A stretch of 64,000 bases of DNA from Chryseolinea sp. H1M3-3 (GTDB lineage: Bacteria > Bacteroidota > Bacteroidia > Cytophagales > Cyclobacteriaceae): contig NZ_JARKMY010000010.1 of NCBI RefSeq assembly GCF_029360725.1, positions 381,310-445,309 of the forward strand. Direction: 5' to 3'. The notes below the pieces were generated by a model, which searched no databases, was not told the DNA's origin, and saw only the letters and a program-made list of their open reading frames with translations. Both the position numbers and the translations under genes were made by a program. This document shows, one piece after another, positions 1 to 9,507 of the stretch; position 1 is the first letter of the stretch; each line of letters starts with the position of its first letter.

Positions 1-1
1 C

Positions 2-946
2 ACAGATCATCATGAATATTACTGCACAACAAAAGAGGCGCAGGATATATTGCCAGATCTTCCCGAAATTTATGACGAACCCTTTGGAGATAGCTCTGCC
101 ATTCCTACTACACTGGTAAGCCGATTCGCTCGAAAACATGTAACCGTAAGTTTGTCTGCTGATGGCGGCGATGAAATATTTGCGGGTTATATGCGATACC
201 AATATCTGCAAGAGCTAAATGATAAACTAACGAAAGTGCCGAGGTTACTATGGTCAACGACCAGATCGGTATTAAATTTTTCATCTGGCGCACTTCCTCT
301 AATAACACACGTTCATAAAATTGGACGGCTTTCAGAAATCTTAAACACATATAAAAAAAACGGTCTTTCTGACATCTATCATCAACATTATAATGTCAGG
401 GAAGTAGACGCCCTGTTACCAGCAATAAAACAAAAAGTAGGATTGCTTGATGATCTGGGCAAAGTAAATCACGAAAATGATTTTATGAATACTTGTCTGG
501 CGCTTGACTACAACACCTATATGGTCGATGACATACTGGTAAAAGTTGACAGGGCTACCATGAGTACTGGTTTGGAGGGGCGAGAACCTTTGCTGGACAA
601 CAGAATCATTGAATTTGTGTCACAACTTCCTTCTGAATTGAAATATCATCATGGTGAAAAGAAGTATTTGCTGAAAAAGATCACATATAAATACCTTCCT
701 AAAACTTTAATGGATAGACCCAAAGCCGGATTTTCAATTCCGATGAATGAATGGTTTCGCAATGATTTAAAAAGTTATTTGTTCGAATTCATCAACGAAA
801 AGCAATTATCAAAACATAACTTGATAAATGTAAAGAAGGCAATTTCCGTCAGGGATGAATTTCTATCGGGTAAGGAATTTAAGGAGACACAAGTCTGGCT
901 TCTGCTCACATTTCAGATGTGGTGGAATAGATGGATGGAAAATTAA
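2..946 (+). CDS. Asparagine synthetase-like amidotransferase, 5' end missing
   Basis: This is the C-terminal part of a glutamine-dependent asparagine synthetase family protein. The reading frame is open to the left edge, so the N-terminal glutaminase domain and the ATP-binding SGGxDS loop lie outside the window. Visible here are the EPFGDSSAIPT segment, the SADGGDEIFAGY motif of the synthetase domain, and the conserved C-terminal blocks VDRATM, EGREPLLD and RPKAGFSIP. In the full enzyme the synthetase domain adenylates a carboxylate, which ammonia from glutamine then converts to an amide. It is the first of three paralogues in this polysaccharide cluster, so the substrate may be a sugar acid or amino acid of the polymer and not free aspartate; that is inference. 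An AT-rich hairpin follows the stop codon directly. Confidence 0.9.
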   Translation, partial: TDHHEYYCTTKEAQDILPDLPEIYDEPFGDSSAIPTTLVSRFARKHVTVSLSADGGDEIFAGYMRYQYLQELNDKLTKVPRLLWSTTRSVLNFSSGALPLITHVHKIGRLSEILNTYKKNGLSDIYHQHYNVREVDALLPAIKQKVGLLDDLGKVNHENDFMNTCLALDYNTYMVDDILVKVDRATMSTGLEGREPLLDNRIIEFVSQLPSELKYHHGEKKYLLKKITYKYLPKTLMDRPKAGFSIPMNEWFRNDLKSYLFEFINEKQLSKHNLINVKKAISVRDEFLSGKEFKETQVWLLLTFQMWWNRWMEN

Positions 947-973
947 AAAAACGTTAGAAAACAACGTTTTTAA
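947..973 (+). terminator. AT-rich hairpin with T-run after the first asparagine synthetase gene
   Basis: AAAAACGTT at 947-955 pairs with AACGTTTTT at 963-971 around a 7-base loop, directly after the stop codon. The 3' arm ends in a run of T. The stem holds few G:C pairs, so termination may be partial. Confidence 0.55.
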
Positions 974-1039
974 TAAAGTTGTTCCTGACGATATAAAGTG
1001 CAACTAGTGTTCAATCCCGTTTGTACAACTGTTTAATTT

Positions 1040-1822
1040 ATGGAAGCATCTACCGTCCGGTATCAAAAAAGAATGACCTCACAGTTAGGTATCATTCAGG
1101 AACTCGGATTTCAGATTAACAGAGATTCGGTTATCCTTGATCTTGGCTGCGGAAGCGGAAATTTGATTAATGAATATAGAAAAAATGGCTATCAGGCTTA
1201 CGGTTGTGACTTTGACTTTCGACCAGACGTAATCGCGTCTTTTGCCGAAAATGGCATAATCAAAAAGATCTGTGCTGATAAATATCGGTTACCCTTCGAA
1301 AGTGAAAGTATTGACTTCGTTTTTAGTGATCAGGTATTTGAACATGTTATCGATTATCCGGAGACACTTTCAGAAATTAAAAGGATTTTAAAACCGAATG
1401 GCTTTAGTCTTCATTTTTTCCCTTCGAGATATAAAATAATTGAGGTCCATGTGAATGTTCCATTCAGTTCTGTGATTAAGAATAAACTTTGGCTTACCCT
1501 TTGGGCTTATTTAGGCGTGAGGAATAATTATCAGAAAGGAATGCCGGCGAGAAATGTGGCAACCCTAAATCATGAGTTTCTCAATACGCGCACAAATTAT
1601 CTGACAAGGTCTCAAATAAAAAAATATTGTAAGATGTATTTCAAGGATGTGAGGTTTTGTGAAAAGAACTTTTTCAAGCACGTCCAGCGAACGCCGTACT
1701 TGTATCGGTTGTCGAACATCATCCCTCTTGTTCCAATGATCTATAGCGAACTGCATTCCAGGGTTATCTTTTTTACAAACAGAACTGAAAATGTTGAAGG
1801 AAAAATTGAAATTGACAAATAG
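1040..1822 (+). CDS. Class I SAM-dependent methyltransferase (Methyltransf_11-like)
   Basis: A 260-residue protein of the Rossmann-fold methyltransferase type. The SAM-binding motif I is clear at residues 32-41 (ILDLGCGSGN). An acidic residue follows at the end of strand 2 (YGCDFDFRPD, about 54-63), and a motif like FSDQVFEHVID lies near residue 95, followed by the typical ILKPNG turn. There is no signal peptide, so it acts in the cytoplasm. Placed between two asparagine-synthetase-like genes in a glycosyltransferase cluster, it probably methylates a sugar or lipid-linked intermediate of the polymer. The acceptor cannot be read from the sequence. The C-terminal half is long for the family and may form the acceptor pocket. 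Confidence 0.85.
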   Translation: MEASTVRYQKRMTSQLGIIQELGFQINRDSVILDLGCGSGNLINEYRKNGYQAYGCDFDFRPDVIASFAENGIIKKICADKYRLPFESESIDFVFSDQVFEHVIDYPETLSEIKRILKPNGFSLHFFPSRYKIIEVHVNVPFSSVIKNKLWLTLWAYLGVRNNYQKGMPARNVATLNHEFLNTRTNYLTRSQIKKYCKMYFKDVRFCEKNFFKHVQRTPYLYRLSNIIPLVPMIYSELHSRVIFFTNRTENVEGKIEIDK

Positions 1823-1887
1823 GTATATTGAATCTAGTGACCTGCGGGTTCTCTGCAAGCTTGTCTGACATTTATAAAAAATTAACA

Positions 1888-3783
1888 ATGTGTGGTATTT
1901 CCGGTTTTTTTCATTTTGATACTAAACGTAATGCAAACGCCGGCACCCTAAAAAAGATGGCTGATGTGCTATCTCATCGCGGTCCGGATGACGAAGGATT
2001 TTTTGTTAACCAGAATATCGCCTTAGGGCATAGACGACTGGCAATAATCGATTTGCATACTGGGCACCAACCCATGTTTAGTGAGGACCACAAAATTGTT
2101 TTGATATTTAATGGCGAGATCTACAACTACCTCGAGCTACGAGAAGAGCTACGGCTCCATGGAAATAAGTTTACAACCACCTCAGACAGCGAGGTAATCA
2201 TCAATGCCTATCGAACCTGGGGGGTCGATTGCCAAAACCGTTTTAATGGGATGTGGAGTTTTGCGCTGTGGGATGATCACTTGAAAAGAATGTTTGTATC
2301 ACGAGATCGAATCGGAGAAAAACCATTGTATTATTCAAAATTTGATGAGTCATTTATTTTTGCCTCTGAAATAAAATCTATCCTCGTATATGGAGTACCC
2401 GTTAAGCCTAGATTAGAAATGACTCAATTGTACCTGAGCATGGGTTTTATACCGGCGCCTTATACATATTATGAAAATATTTATCAGTTGATGCCAGGTA
2501 AGTACTTACTTATAGATCATGAGCTTGTTAAAGAGGGGACTTATTGGGATCTCCCTGACATTTCAGAAAAAGATCTCATCAACGACAAGTTGCATGTAGA
2601 ACGAGAGTTTTCGAAGCTATTTCACGATGCAGTTAATATAAGGATGCGTAGTGATGTTGCGTTTGGGGCGTTTTTAAGTGGTGGATTAGATTCTTCGTGT
2701 GTTGTGAGTGCCATGACCAGTCACACATCAAAACCTATTAAAACATTTACTATGGGATTTGAGAATAAACTATTTGACGAACGTCCTTTGGCCAAAATGG
2801 TAGCTGACAAGTTTAAGACTGAGCATCATGTAGGTGTACTTTCATCTGAACACTTTTATGACGCGTTAGCCAAGGTTGTATTTCAATATGATGAACCATT
2901 TGGTGATCCATCTGCTATTCCAACGGGACAGATCTCTCAATATGCGTCGAAGCATGTAAAAATGGTATTAACAGGCGATGGTGGTGATGAAGTGCTCTCA
3001 GGTTATACTAGCTATTTCGGTGAGCGGTTTGCCGGACAATATCAAAACTTACCTGCTACATTAAGGAAAATACTGCTTGTGCTCGCCAGGTTTTCCGCAA
3101 AACCATTCAGAGGAAATTTAAGATACAAGTTAAACCGTATTGCAAAAGTTCTTCACGCCAGTGACCTTACTTTCGAAAAACGTCTGTTGTCAAAATTATG
3201 CCAAATCTCGCCAGATGAACTTAGTAAAGTTATAAAACCAGAATTCAAGATGATTTCATTCAACGAGTTCTATGAAGAAGCTATGAAAAAATGCAGGTTC
3301 AAGGAATCTTTTTATAAGCTCATGTACTTCCATCATAAGGTAACTTTGCCAGGCGATATGCTGACAAAAGTTGACAGGATGAGCATGGCTTACTCCCTGG
3401 AACCACGAATCCCATTCCTGGACCACCGAATAATTGAATTATTATTCAGCGTTAACAAAAATCTAAAACTGAAAGGGCAGTTAAATAAAATTATTCTGAG
3501 GAATGCCGTGGCCAATAAAACGCTTCCTAAAGAATTACTGAGCGCTCCTAAGAAAGGCTTTAGTGTTCCACTCAGAGACTGGTTTAAGCAGGATAACTTA
3601 TACAATGAGATCAAACAGATGCTCCTTAACAAAAAAGGAAATACAATTTTGGACGAAAGTAGAATTGAAAACTTGATTGATCAAAATAACCAAGGACATA
3701 CTGATGCAGGTAATTTTCTTTGGATGCTTCTGGTTTTAAGAAAATGGAACGATGTAAATCAACAGCAGTGTTCAACATCATGA
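1888..3783 (+). CDS. asnB: Asparagine synthetase (glutamine-hydrolysing) family protein
   Basis: A complete 631-residue two-domain amidotransferase. The start was set at 1888 so that Cys2 follows the initiator Met (MCGISGF). Cys2 is the N-terminal nucleophile of class II glutaminases and must become the N-terminus, so the longer frame from 1828 would not be active. Glutaminase residues are present: the RGPDDEG arginine, NGEIYNY, and the TSDSE aspartate. The synthetase domain has the PP-loop SGGLDSS, then EPFGDPSAIPT, GDGGDEVLSGY and the C-terminal RIPFLD and KKGFSVP blocks. It overlaps the next gene by four bases (ATGA), which points to translational coupling. The role in polysaccharide amidation is inferred from context; ordinary asparagine synthesis remains possible. 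Confidence 0.9.
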   Translation: MCGISGFFHFDTKRNANAGTLKKMADVLSHRGPDDEGFFVNQNIALGHRRLAIIDLHTGHQPMFSEDHKIVLIFNGEIYNYLELREELRLHGNKFTTTSDSEVIINAYRTWGVDCQNRFNGMWSFALWDDHLKRMFVSRDRIGEKPLYYSKFDESFIFASEIKSILVYGVPVKPRLEMTQLYLSMGFIPAPYTYYENIYQLMPGKYLLIDHELVKEGTYWDLPDISEKDLINDKLHVEREFSKLFHDAVNIRMRSDVAFGAFLSGGLDSSCVVSAMTSHTSKPIKTFTMGFENKLFDERPLAKMVADKFKTEHHVGVLSSEHFYDALAKVVFQYDEPFGDPSAIPTGQISQYASKHVKMVLTGDGGDEVLSGYTSYFGERFAGQYQNLPATLRKILLVLARFSAKPFRGNLRYKLNRIAKVLHASDLTFEKRLLSKLCQISPDELSKVIKPEFKMISFNEFYEEAMKKCRFKESFYKLMYFHHKVTLPGDMLTKVDRMSMAYSLEPRIPFLDHRIIELLFSVNKNLKLKGQLNKIILRNAVANKTLPKELLSAPKKGFSVPLRDWFKQDNLYNEIKQMLLNKKGNTILDESRIENLIDQNNQGHTDAGNFLWMLLVLRKWNDVNQQQCSTS

Positions 3784-4871
3784 AAAAGATATTGATTTTA
3801 GTTCCAGATCTAAATCTACAAGGCGGAGTTGCGAATTATTACAGAACATTGAAGCTTGATGCAGATAAGAATGTTACATACTTTACTGTTAACAAGCAAA
3901 ATAAACAGACGCCTTTTGAAACGGCAAAAAGGCTACTCCTGAATTATTTTAGATTTTTCTATATGCTTTATCGGCACAACTACGAAGTAGTAGTTGTAAA
4001 TCCTTCCATGGACACTGGTAAATCATATTTTCGCGATTCAGTTTTTATTATCATAGCGAGACTTCTAAATAAAAAAACAATCGTGTTTTTCAGAGGATGG
4101 TTGGATTCATACGAAGAAAAAATCAAAAAAAGCAAGTTTAAGTCTTTACTCTTTAAATGGAGTTATGCCAGCGCCGGCAGTTACATTACGTTGGGAAATA
4201 TTTTCAAAAAGAAATTAATAGGTTTAGGGGTTCCCGACAAAAGTCAATTTTTTCTCGAGTCGACAGTAGCGGACTCCAGTTATTTAAAGGAGTTGGATTT
4301 GGACAAAAAACATCTGAGTTTTAAAAAAAATATATCCTTTCTATTCCTTTCAAGAATCGAAAAAGAAAAAGGATTGCATATCGCACTTAATGCATACGAG
4401 CTTTTCCTGGAAAAAAATCCAGGTCGGGATTCTTGTTTCCTAGTAGCTGGGGACGGTGACGCATTGAGTGACGCTATGGAATATGCAAACCAAAAACATA
4501 TTCCCAACATACATTTTTTAGGAAATGTCAGCGGTGATAGAAAGAAAGAAATTCTAATCACATCACATATATTGATTCTCCCAAGTATTTCCGGTGATGG
4601 CTTACCAAACACGGTGTTGGAATGCATGCTATATGGAATGCCAATAATTTCCAGGATTACAGCTGGAATTCCCGATGTCGTTCAGCAACATGTAAATGGG
4701 TACTTAACAGAAAGCCTGGATTTCGCAGTCTTTGCAGATTTTATGTCTACTATTGCCTCCAATGAGGTACTCTATAAAAAGATGTCAGAAAATAATCAAC
4801 GGATTGCATTAGAAAAATATACGAGTGAAAGAGTTCGAGAACGTATTCTTAAAATCTATAATTCGTTTTAA
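3780..4871 (+). CDS. Glycosyltransferase family 4 protein
   Basis: A 363-residue GT-B glycosyltransferase. The start at 3780 (MKKILILVPDL) overlaps the upstream stop codon as ATGA and gives the usual hydrophobic first beta strand. The N-terminal acceptor half contains a glycine-rich QGGVANYY segment near residue 17. The C-terminal nucleotide-sugar half shows the SRIEKEKGL block, LVAGDGDA, and GDGLPNTVLECMLYGMPII, the GT4 donor-binding region. The first acidic residue of the usual EX7E motif is Asp here. It most likely adds a sugar from a nucleotide donor to the growing lipid-linked repeat unit at the cytoplasmic face of the membrane. Donor and linkage cannot be told. Confidence 0.88.
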   Translation: MKKILILVPDLNLQGGVANYYRTLKLDADKNVTYFTVNKQNKQTPFETAKRLLLNYFRFFYMLYRHNYEVVVVNPSMDTGKSYFRDSVFIIIARLLNKKTIVFFRGWLDSYEEKIKKSKFKSLLFKWSYASAGSYITLGNIFKKKLIGLGVPDKSQFFLESTVADSSYLKELDLDKKHLSFKKNISFLFLSRIEKEKGLHIALNAYELFLEKNPGRDSCFLVAGDGDALSDAMEYANQKHIPNIHFLGNVSGDRKKEILITSHILILPSISGDGLPNTVLECMLYGMPIISRITAGIPDVVQQHVNGYLTESLDFAVFADFMSTIASNEVLYKKMSENNQRIALEKYTSERVRERILKIYNSF

Positions 4872-5039
4872 GGTGAACTATTAAATCTCGGAACAGAATA
4901 CTATTATAAAAGTTAGAGATAGCAACGTTGTTTGTAGAATCTTTACAAGTGTGTATGGCTATCATCATAGAAAAAAGATATTACGTTGAATACTCGGTCT
5001 CACATTTTACACTCCTAAGGGGATTAAATTATAAAATGC

Positions 5040-6839
5040 ATGTGTGGAATTGCCGGAATTTACTTTAAGAAAATTATAAACGGTCATTTGCTTGATAGAT
5101 TCGAGCACCTGGTAAAAGCAAGCCAATATAAAAGAGGTCCTGACGAATTTAATAAGCTTCAGATTTCTTCGAATTTATTCTTTTATCACAACATGCTTTC
5201 CATTATCGATATCGGAAATGCTAAACAACCTATGTCAGATGAAAAAGGCATATTAACCTATAACGGTGAAATTTATAATTATAGAGACTTAAAATATTCA
5301 CGGGAGAAATATGCAAAAAAGTCTGATACAGAAGTATTATTAAAAGGACTAAACAACGAATATATCGAGTTCTTAAAAAGGACGAATTCCATGTTTGGTC
5401 TAGCTTATTATAACATATCCAAAGCGGTATTGCTATTGTGTCGCGACAGATTAGGTATTAAACCAATTTACTATATCGACAATGACGACGTATTTGCATT
5501 CGCTTCAACCATTACCCCGCTCACCATATTTTCCAACAAGAAATTAAATCATCGACAGTTGTGGCAATTTTACTCCAACCGCGCATTTAAGGCGCCAGCT
5601 ACAATTTTTGATGATATTTATGAACTACCTGCAGCATCGTTTCTGGAGTTTGATACCCGTCAAGAAAAATTAGCCGCTGTTAAGTCGTGGTGGACCAGGA
5701 ACAAGGTTGAAGAATTATATACAAACGAAAATGAAGTCATTGAGACCATTGAGCAACTTCTTGTAGATTCGATAAAAAATAGATTGGTAGCAGATGTGCC
5801 AGTAGGACTGTTTTTGAGTGGGGGCGTGGATTCCTCCTTAGTTGCAGCATTAACCGCAAAACAAACAAGTAAGCTGAATGCTTTTACAGTTTCATTTTAT
5901 GATGAGAAGTTTGATGAATCCCCGTATGCTAAACAGGTCTGCAAGCAGTTTGGCATTCGATACAATGAGATAAAAGTAAATGCTACAGATTTTCTTGATA
6001 GCATTAACCATTGGATAACTATTCAGGATGATATTGTTGCGGATCCATCCGCCTTACTTCTTTACAAAATATCTGAATATGCAAGCAGTATGAACTATCG
6101 CGCGCTCCTTGCTGGTGAAGGTAGTGACGAATTATTTGCCGGCTATAATTCCTATAAATATTTTAATCTGTCGCGAACTATATATAATTCTTTTGGCAAG
6201 AATGTCCCTTTCAAAAAGAATATAGTGTCCCTCTTTAAGGACCATTCCAAATGGCAGGATTTTCTTTCTAATTCATTGCATACCCCAACATTTTATGGAA
6301 CCGCTAAAATATTTGAACCTCATCTGCTAACCGAGCTACTGCCAGATTTCAATAATGACGAACAAGAGAAAGTTTACGATTTGAAAAACGCAATGGATCT
6401 GGATATCAAAGACAGAATACAAAATGATATCTTAACAAGGTCCGATAGATCAACAAGTGGTGCATCTATTGAATTGCGTGTTCCATTTTTGTCGCACCAA
6501 CTGGTTAATTATTCTGCAGGAATAAGTCAGGAATTATTAATGAAGAATAAAACATCTAAGTACCTTGTAAAAAAATTAGCATCGAAGTATTTAGACCGTG
6601 ATTTGATCTACAGAAAGAAGGTCGGGTTTGATTTACCAATAAGACATTGGATATCGAATGAGTTAAGGGATCTGATGGAAGAAAATATAGATAATTCGAT
6701 CCAAAAAGATTTCATTAACATGAATGTTATTAAACGGTGTTTTGATCTCCATGTAAAAAGTAACATTGATTACTCCACAAAACTCTGGGCGTTTTTATGC
6801 CTGGAACTCAGCTATAAATATTTGTATAAAATTTATTAG
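5040..6839 (+). CDS. Asparagine synthetase-like amidotransferase (divergent)
   Basis: A 599-residue protein that begins MCGIAGIYF, so Cys2 is the predicted glutaminase nucleophile. The glutaminase domain keeps KRGPDE, TYNGEIYNYRD and KSDTEVL but is shorter and more divergent than in the 1888-3783 protein. The synthetase half has SGGVDSS as its PP-loop, GEGSDELFAGY, and DRSTSGASIELRVPFL followed by KKVGFDLPIRHW. All catalytic blocks are intact, so it should be active. The sequence is unlike canonical AsnB, which fits amidotransferases in exopolysaccharide clusters that amidate something other than aspartate. It lies 20 bases ahead of the adenylate-forming enzyme gene, probably in one transcript. 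Confidence 0.85.
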   Translation: MCGIAGIYFKKIINGHLLDRFEHLVKASQYKRGPDEFNKLQISSNLFFYHNMLSIIDIGNAKQPMSDEKGILTYNGEIYNYRDLKYSREKYAKKSDTEVLLKGLNNEYIEFLKRTNSMFGLAYYNISKAVLLLCRDRLGIKPIYYIDNDDVFAFASTITPLTIFSNKKLNHRQLWQFYSNRAFKAPATIFDDIYELPAASFLEFDTRQEKLAAVKSWWTRNKVEELYTNENEVIETIEQLLVDSIKNRLVADVPVGLFLSGGVDSSLVAALTAKQTSKLNAFTVSFYDEKFDESPYAKQVCKQFGIRYNEIKVNATDFLDSINHWITIQDDIVADPSALLLYKISEYASSMNYRALLAGEGSDELFAGYNSYKYFNLSRTIYNSFGKNVPFKKNIVSLFKDHSKWQDFLSNSLHTPTFYGTAKIFEPHLLTELLPDFNNDEQEKVYDLKNAMDLDIKDRIQNDILTRSDRSTSGASIELRVPFLSHQLVNYSAGISQELLMKNKTSKYLVKKLASKYLDRDLIYRKKVGFDLPIRHWISNELRDLMEENIDNSIQKDFINMNVIKRCFDLHVKSNIDYSTKLWAFLCLELSYKYLYKIY

Positions 6840-6859
6840 GGGCCGTCAAAGTTAGGATA

Positions 6860-8185
6860 ATGAATAAACACTTTCTTAAGCGTATAAGGGATAATATTCC
6901 TGAACCTCTTAAATATATTACCGCACCGATATTTCGTAATAGGTTGGTGCGAAATACAAACTTTCAGTTTTATTACGACTTGCTTTCCAATAATCGAATG
7001 AGCAATGACGAGCAACTGGAATTCCAATTTGGTCAATTAAAAAATGTGTTGAACTATGCTTATAAAAATGTTCCGTATTATACTAATCTCTTCAACAAAA
7101 TTAATTTTAACCCCAATAGTGTCACCGCTTTGAATGATATTGAGGTGCTGCCGTTATTAACCAAAAATACCATTAAAGAAAATTTTGACAACCTAACGTC
7201 AAAAGAAAAGGTGCCTGGAGGATATTATGTTGCAACAACCGGCGGAACTTCAGGCGAGCCCTTGAGGGTGCTACTTGATTACAATTCCATTTTTAAGGAA
7301 TCTGCATTTGTCTACTTCTTCAGAAAAAAATTAGGATATAGGTTTGAAGACAAATTGGTAACTTTTAGAGGCTTAGAGTTTGGAAGGCATCTGTGGAAAT
7401 ATAATCCAATGTACAATGAGTTAGTGTTCTCCCCTTTCAAGCTATCTAAACTTACAGTGCAGCAATATCTCGAAAAGATCACACAATTTAATCCTCGGTA
7501 CTTAAATGGGTATATGTCCTCCCTCTACTTATTCGCTAAGCTTTTAGAAGAAAGTAATGCACAAATTAAATTGAAGTTAAAGGGAATATTTCTTATCTCT
7601 GAAAACATCGACAAAACTGAACGAAAGTTTTTGGAAGACTTTTTTTGTGTTAAAACGATGACCTTTTATGGGCACAGTGAACGTTGTGTAATTGCTGAAG
7701 AAAAAGAAAATGGACTCTACAGCGTATCGCCGTTTTACGGTTATACGGAGTTGATCAAGCATACCAACGGTTATGAAATTGTAAGCACAGGATTTTTGAA
7801 TCAAACCATGCCATTAATTCGTTACCAGACAGGGGATATATGCGAAAAAGAAAAAGATCTTATCGCAATCCATGGCAGATGGACTAACGAAGATTACCTG
7901 CTGGGATTGAATAATGAGAAAGTATTTCCGTCAGCCTTTAACTTTCATAGCAACATCTTTCAACATGTTAGTAACTATCAATTCCTTCAAGAAGAAAAAG
8001 GAAAATCAAAGTTGATGTTAATTGTTAATAAAGACTTCAAGATATCAGAACTGGCGGTGATGAAAAGAGAGATAGATAAAAAAACCAAAGACGTTATTGA
8101 CTTTGAAATAAAAGTCGTCGACAATTTAATATTGACTCCGAGGGGAAAATTTAAAAGATTCGTAACAAATAATAAACGCGACTAA
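6860..8185 (+). CDS. PaaK/CapK-like adenylate-forming enzyme
   Basis: A 441-residue member of the phenylacetate-CoA ligase-like branch of the ANL superfamily. The ATP-binding loop is at residues 126-134 (TTGGTSGEP). Later blocks include YGHSER near residue 271, IRYQTGDIC, and a C-terminal PRGKFKRFV segment that carries the usual lysine. Such proteins are common in capsule and exopolysaccharide loci, where they are often called CapK. They activate a carboxylic acid as an acyl-adenylate for transfer to CoA or directly to an acceptor. Neither acid nor acceptor is known here. The gene is closely spaced with the amidotransferase before it and the toroid protein after it, which suggests these three act on one decoration. 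Confidence 0.82.
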   Translation: MNKHFLKRIRDNIPEPLKYITAPIFRNRLVRNTNFQFYYDLLSNNRMSNDEQLEFQFGQLKNVLNYAYKNVPYYTNLFNKINFNPNSVTALNDIEVLPLLTKNTIKENFDNLTSKEKVPGGYYVATTGGTSGEPLRVLLDYNSIFKESAFVYFFRKKLGYRFEDKLVTFRGLEFGRHLWKYNPMYNELVFSPFKLSKLTVQQYLEKITQFNPRYLNGYMSSLYLFAKLLEESNAQIKLKLKGIFLISENIDKTERKFLEDFFCVKTMTFYGHSERCVIAEEKENGLYSVSPFYGYTELIKHTNGYEIVSTGFLNQTMPLIRYQTGDICEKEKDLIAIHGRWTNEDYLLGLNNEKVFPSAFNFHSNIFQHVSNYQFLQEEKGKSKLMLIVNKDFKISELAVMKREIDKKTKDVIDFEIKVVDNLILTPRGKFKRFVTNNKRD

Positions 8186-8216
8186 TTATACAGCTATCCA
8201 TATTTGCTATATCAAA

Positions 8217-9434
8217 ATGCAAACCAATACAGGCGTAGATAAAATTGAAAAGGTAGTTCGAAACAAACATTTTGAAGATAGTTATACCAGATTAAAGAAT
8301 TACTGTGAGAATGAATCTTTCAAAGGATGGGATCCCTATGATGGTTTAAACAGCAAAATTTTTCAGGCCATACCGTTTATTCGATCAAACCGCATAGCTC
8401 GCCTTTGCTGGATTCAGTTCTTCAAACGTTCACCCATAAATTTTAGACGGCCGCTCAAAGTTTTAAAGGAACATAACAACAAAGGGCTGGGACTTTTTCT
8501 AGCTGGATATTGTAAAGAATTTAAAACAAATCCGACACGTGCGGTAGAGGGAAAAATAATTCAATTAGCAGAGATATTAGTTAATAATAGATCAACGCAA
8601 TATGCTGGCAGTTCGTGGGGCTACAATTTTGATTGGCAAGCAAGGGCATTCTTTCAGCCAAAAAATACGCCAACCGTGGTCGCTACAACTTTTATAAGCA
8701 GTGCCTTACTTGATGCTTATGAAATAACAAAAAATGATAAGTTTCTCAACACGGCTCGAACAGCGTGTAATTTTATTCTACATGATCTTAACAGAACCTA
8801 TGACGAAAAAGGAAATTTTGCTTTCTCTTACTCTCCTTTAGATCATAGTGTTGTTTTTAATGCTTCTCTCTTAGGCAGTAGATTACTGGCACGCGTATCT
8901 AGTATTACAGGAGAAAACGGGTTGATTGAAGAAGCAAAAAAATCAGTCGCTTTTTGCTGTGATCGGCAACAAAGTGATGGATCATGGAGATATGGAGCTT
9001 TACCATTCCACCAATGGATCGATAATTTCCATACGGGATATAATCTTGAATGCATCAACGATTACATGAAGTTCAGCGGAGATGCAACATTCCAAAAATC
9101 TTTAGATAGGGGTTTTACTTACTACATTCATACATTCTTTACCGAAGAAGGTATTCCAAGGTATTATAGCAACAATGTTTACCCCATCGACATTCATTCA
9201 CCGGCGCAGCTGGTAATTACATTATCCAAACTCGAGAAATTCAAAACATATAAAAAATTATTGGATAACGTACTTGACTGGACGATTAACAATATGCAGT
9301 CTGATAAAGGTTATTTTTATTATCAGATCAATAAATATTTTTCTTCAAAGATAGCTTACATGCGGTGGGCGCAAGCTTGGATGTTTTACGCCTTATCAAC
9401 TTATTTTTATGAAGAATCAAAAATTACAAACTAA
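8217..9434 (+). CDS. Uncharacterised alpha/alpha-toroid protein of a polysaccharide cluster
   Basis: A 405-residue protein without a signal peptide or membrane segments. Repeated helical pairs and motifs such as QQSDGSWRYG (about 252-261), HTGYNLECIND, DIHSPAQLV and RWAQAWMFYAL resemble the helical barrels of six-hairpin glycosidases and terpene-cyclase-like proteins. I do not recognise the exact family and assign no reaction. Similar proteins in polysaccharide loci are sometimes labelled delta-aminolevulinate dehydratase, which nothing in this sequence supports. Its place between the adenylate-forming enzyme and WecG suggests a role in building or modifying the polymer. A polysaccharide lyase or epimerase-like activity in the cytoplasm is possible but unproven. 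Confidence 0.7.
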   Translation: MQTNTGVDKIEKVVRNKHFEDSYTRLKNYCENESFKGWDPYDGLNSKIFQAIPFIRSNRIARLCWIQFFKRSPINFRRPLKVLKEHNNKGLGLFLAGYCKEFKTNPTRAVEGKIIQLAEILVNNRSTQYAGSSWGYNFDWQARAFFQPKNTPTVVATTFISSALLDAYEITKNDKFLNTARTACNFILHDLNRTYDEKGNFAFSYSPLDHSVVFNASLLGSRLLARVSSITGENGLIEEAKKSVAFCCDRQQSDGSWRYGALPFHQWIDNFHTGYNLECINDYMKFSGDATFQKSLDRGFTYYIHTFFTEEGIPRYYSNNVYPIDIHSPAQLVITLSKLEKFKTYKKLLDNVLDWTINNMQSDKGYFYYQINKYFSSKIAYMRWAQAWMFYALSTYFYEESKITN

Positions 9435-9507
9435 ATTTAGCTAGCTTCACCAACGTTTCAGTTGAGGCCGGAATACCGTTTATCTATAACTTTTAATCTC
9501 CCCTATT

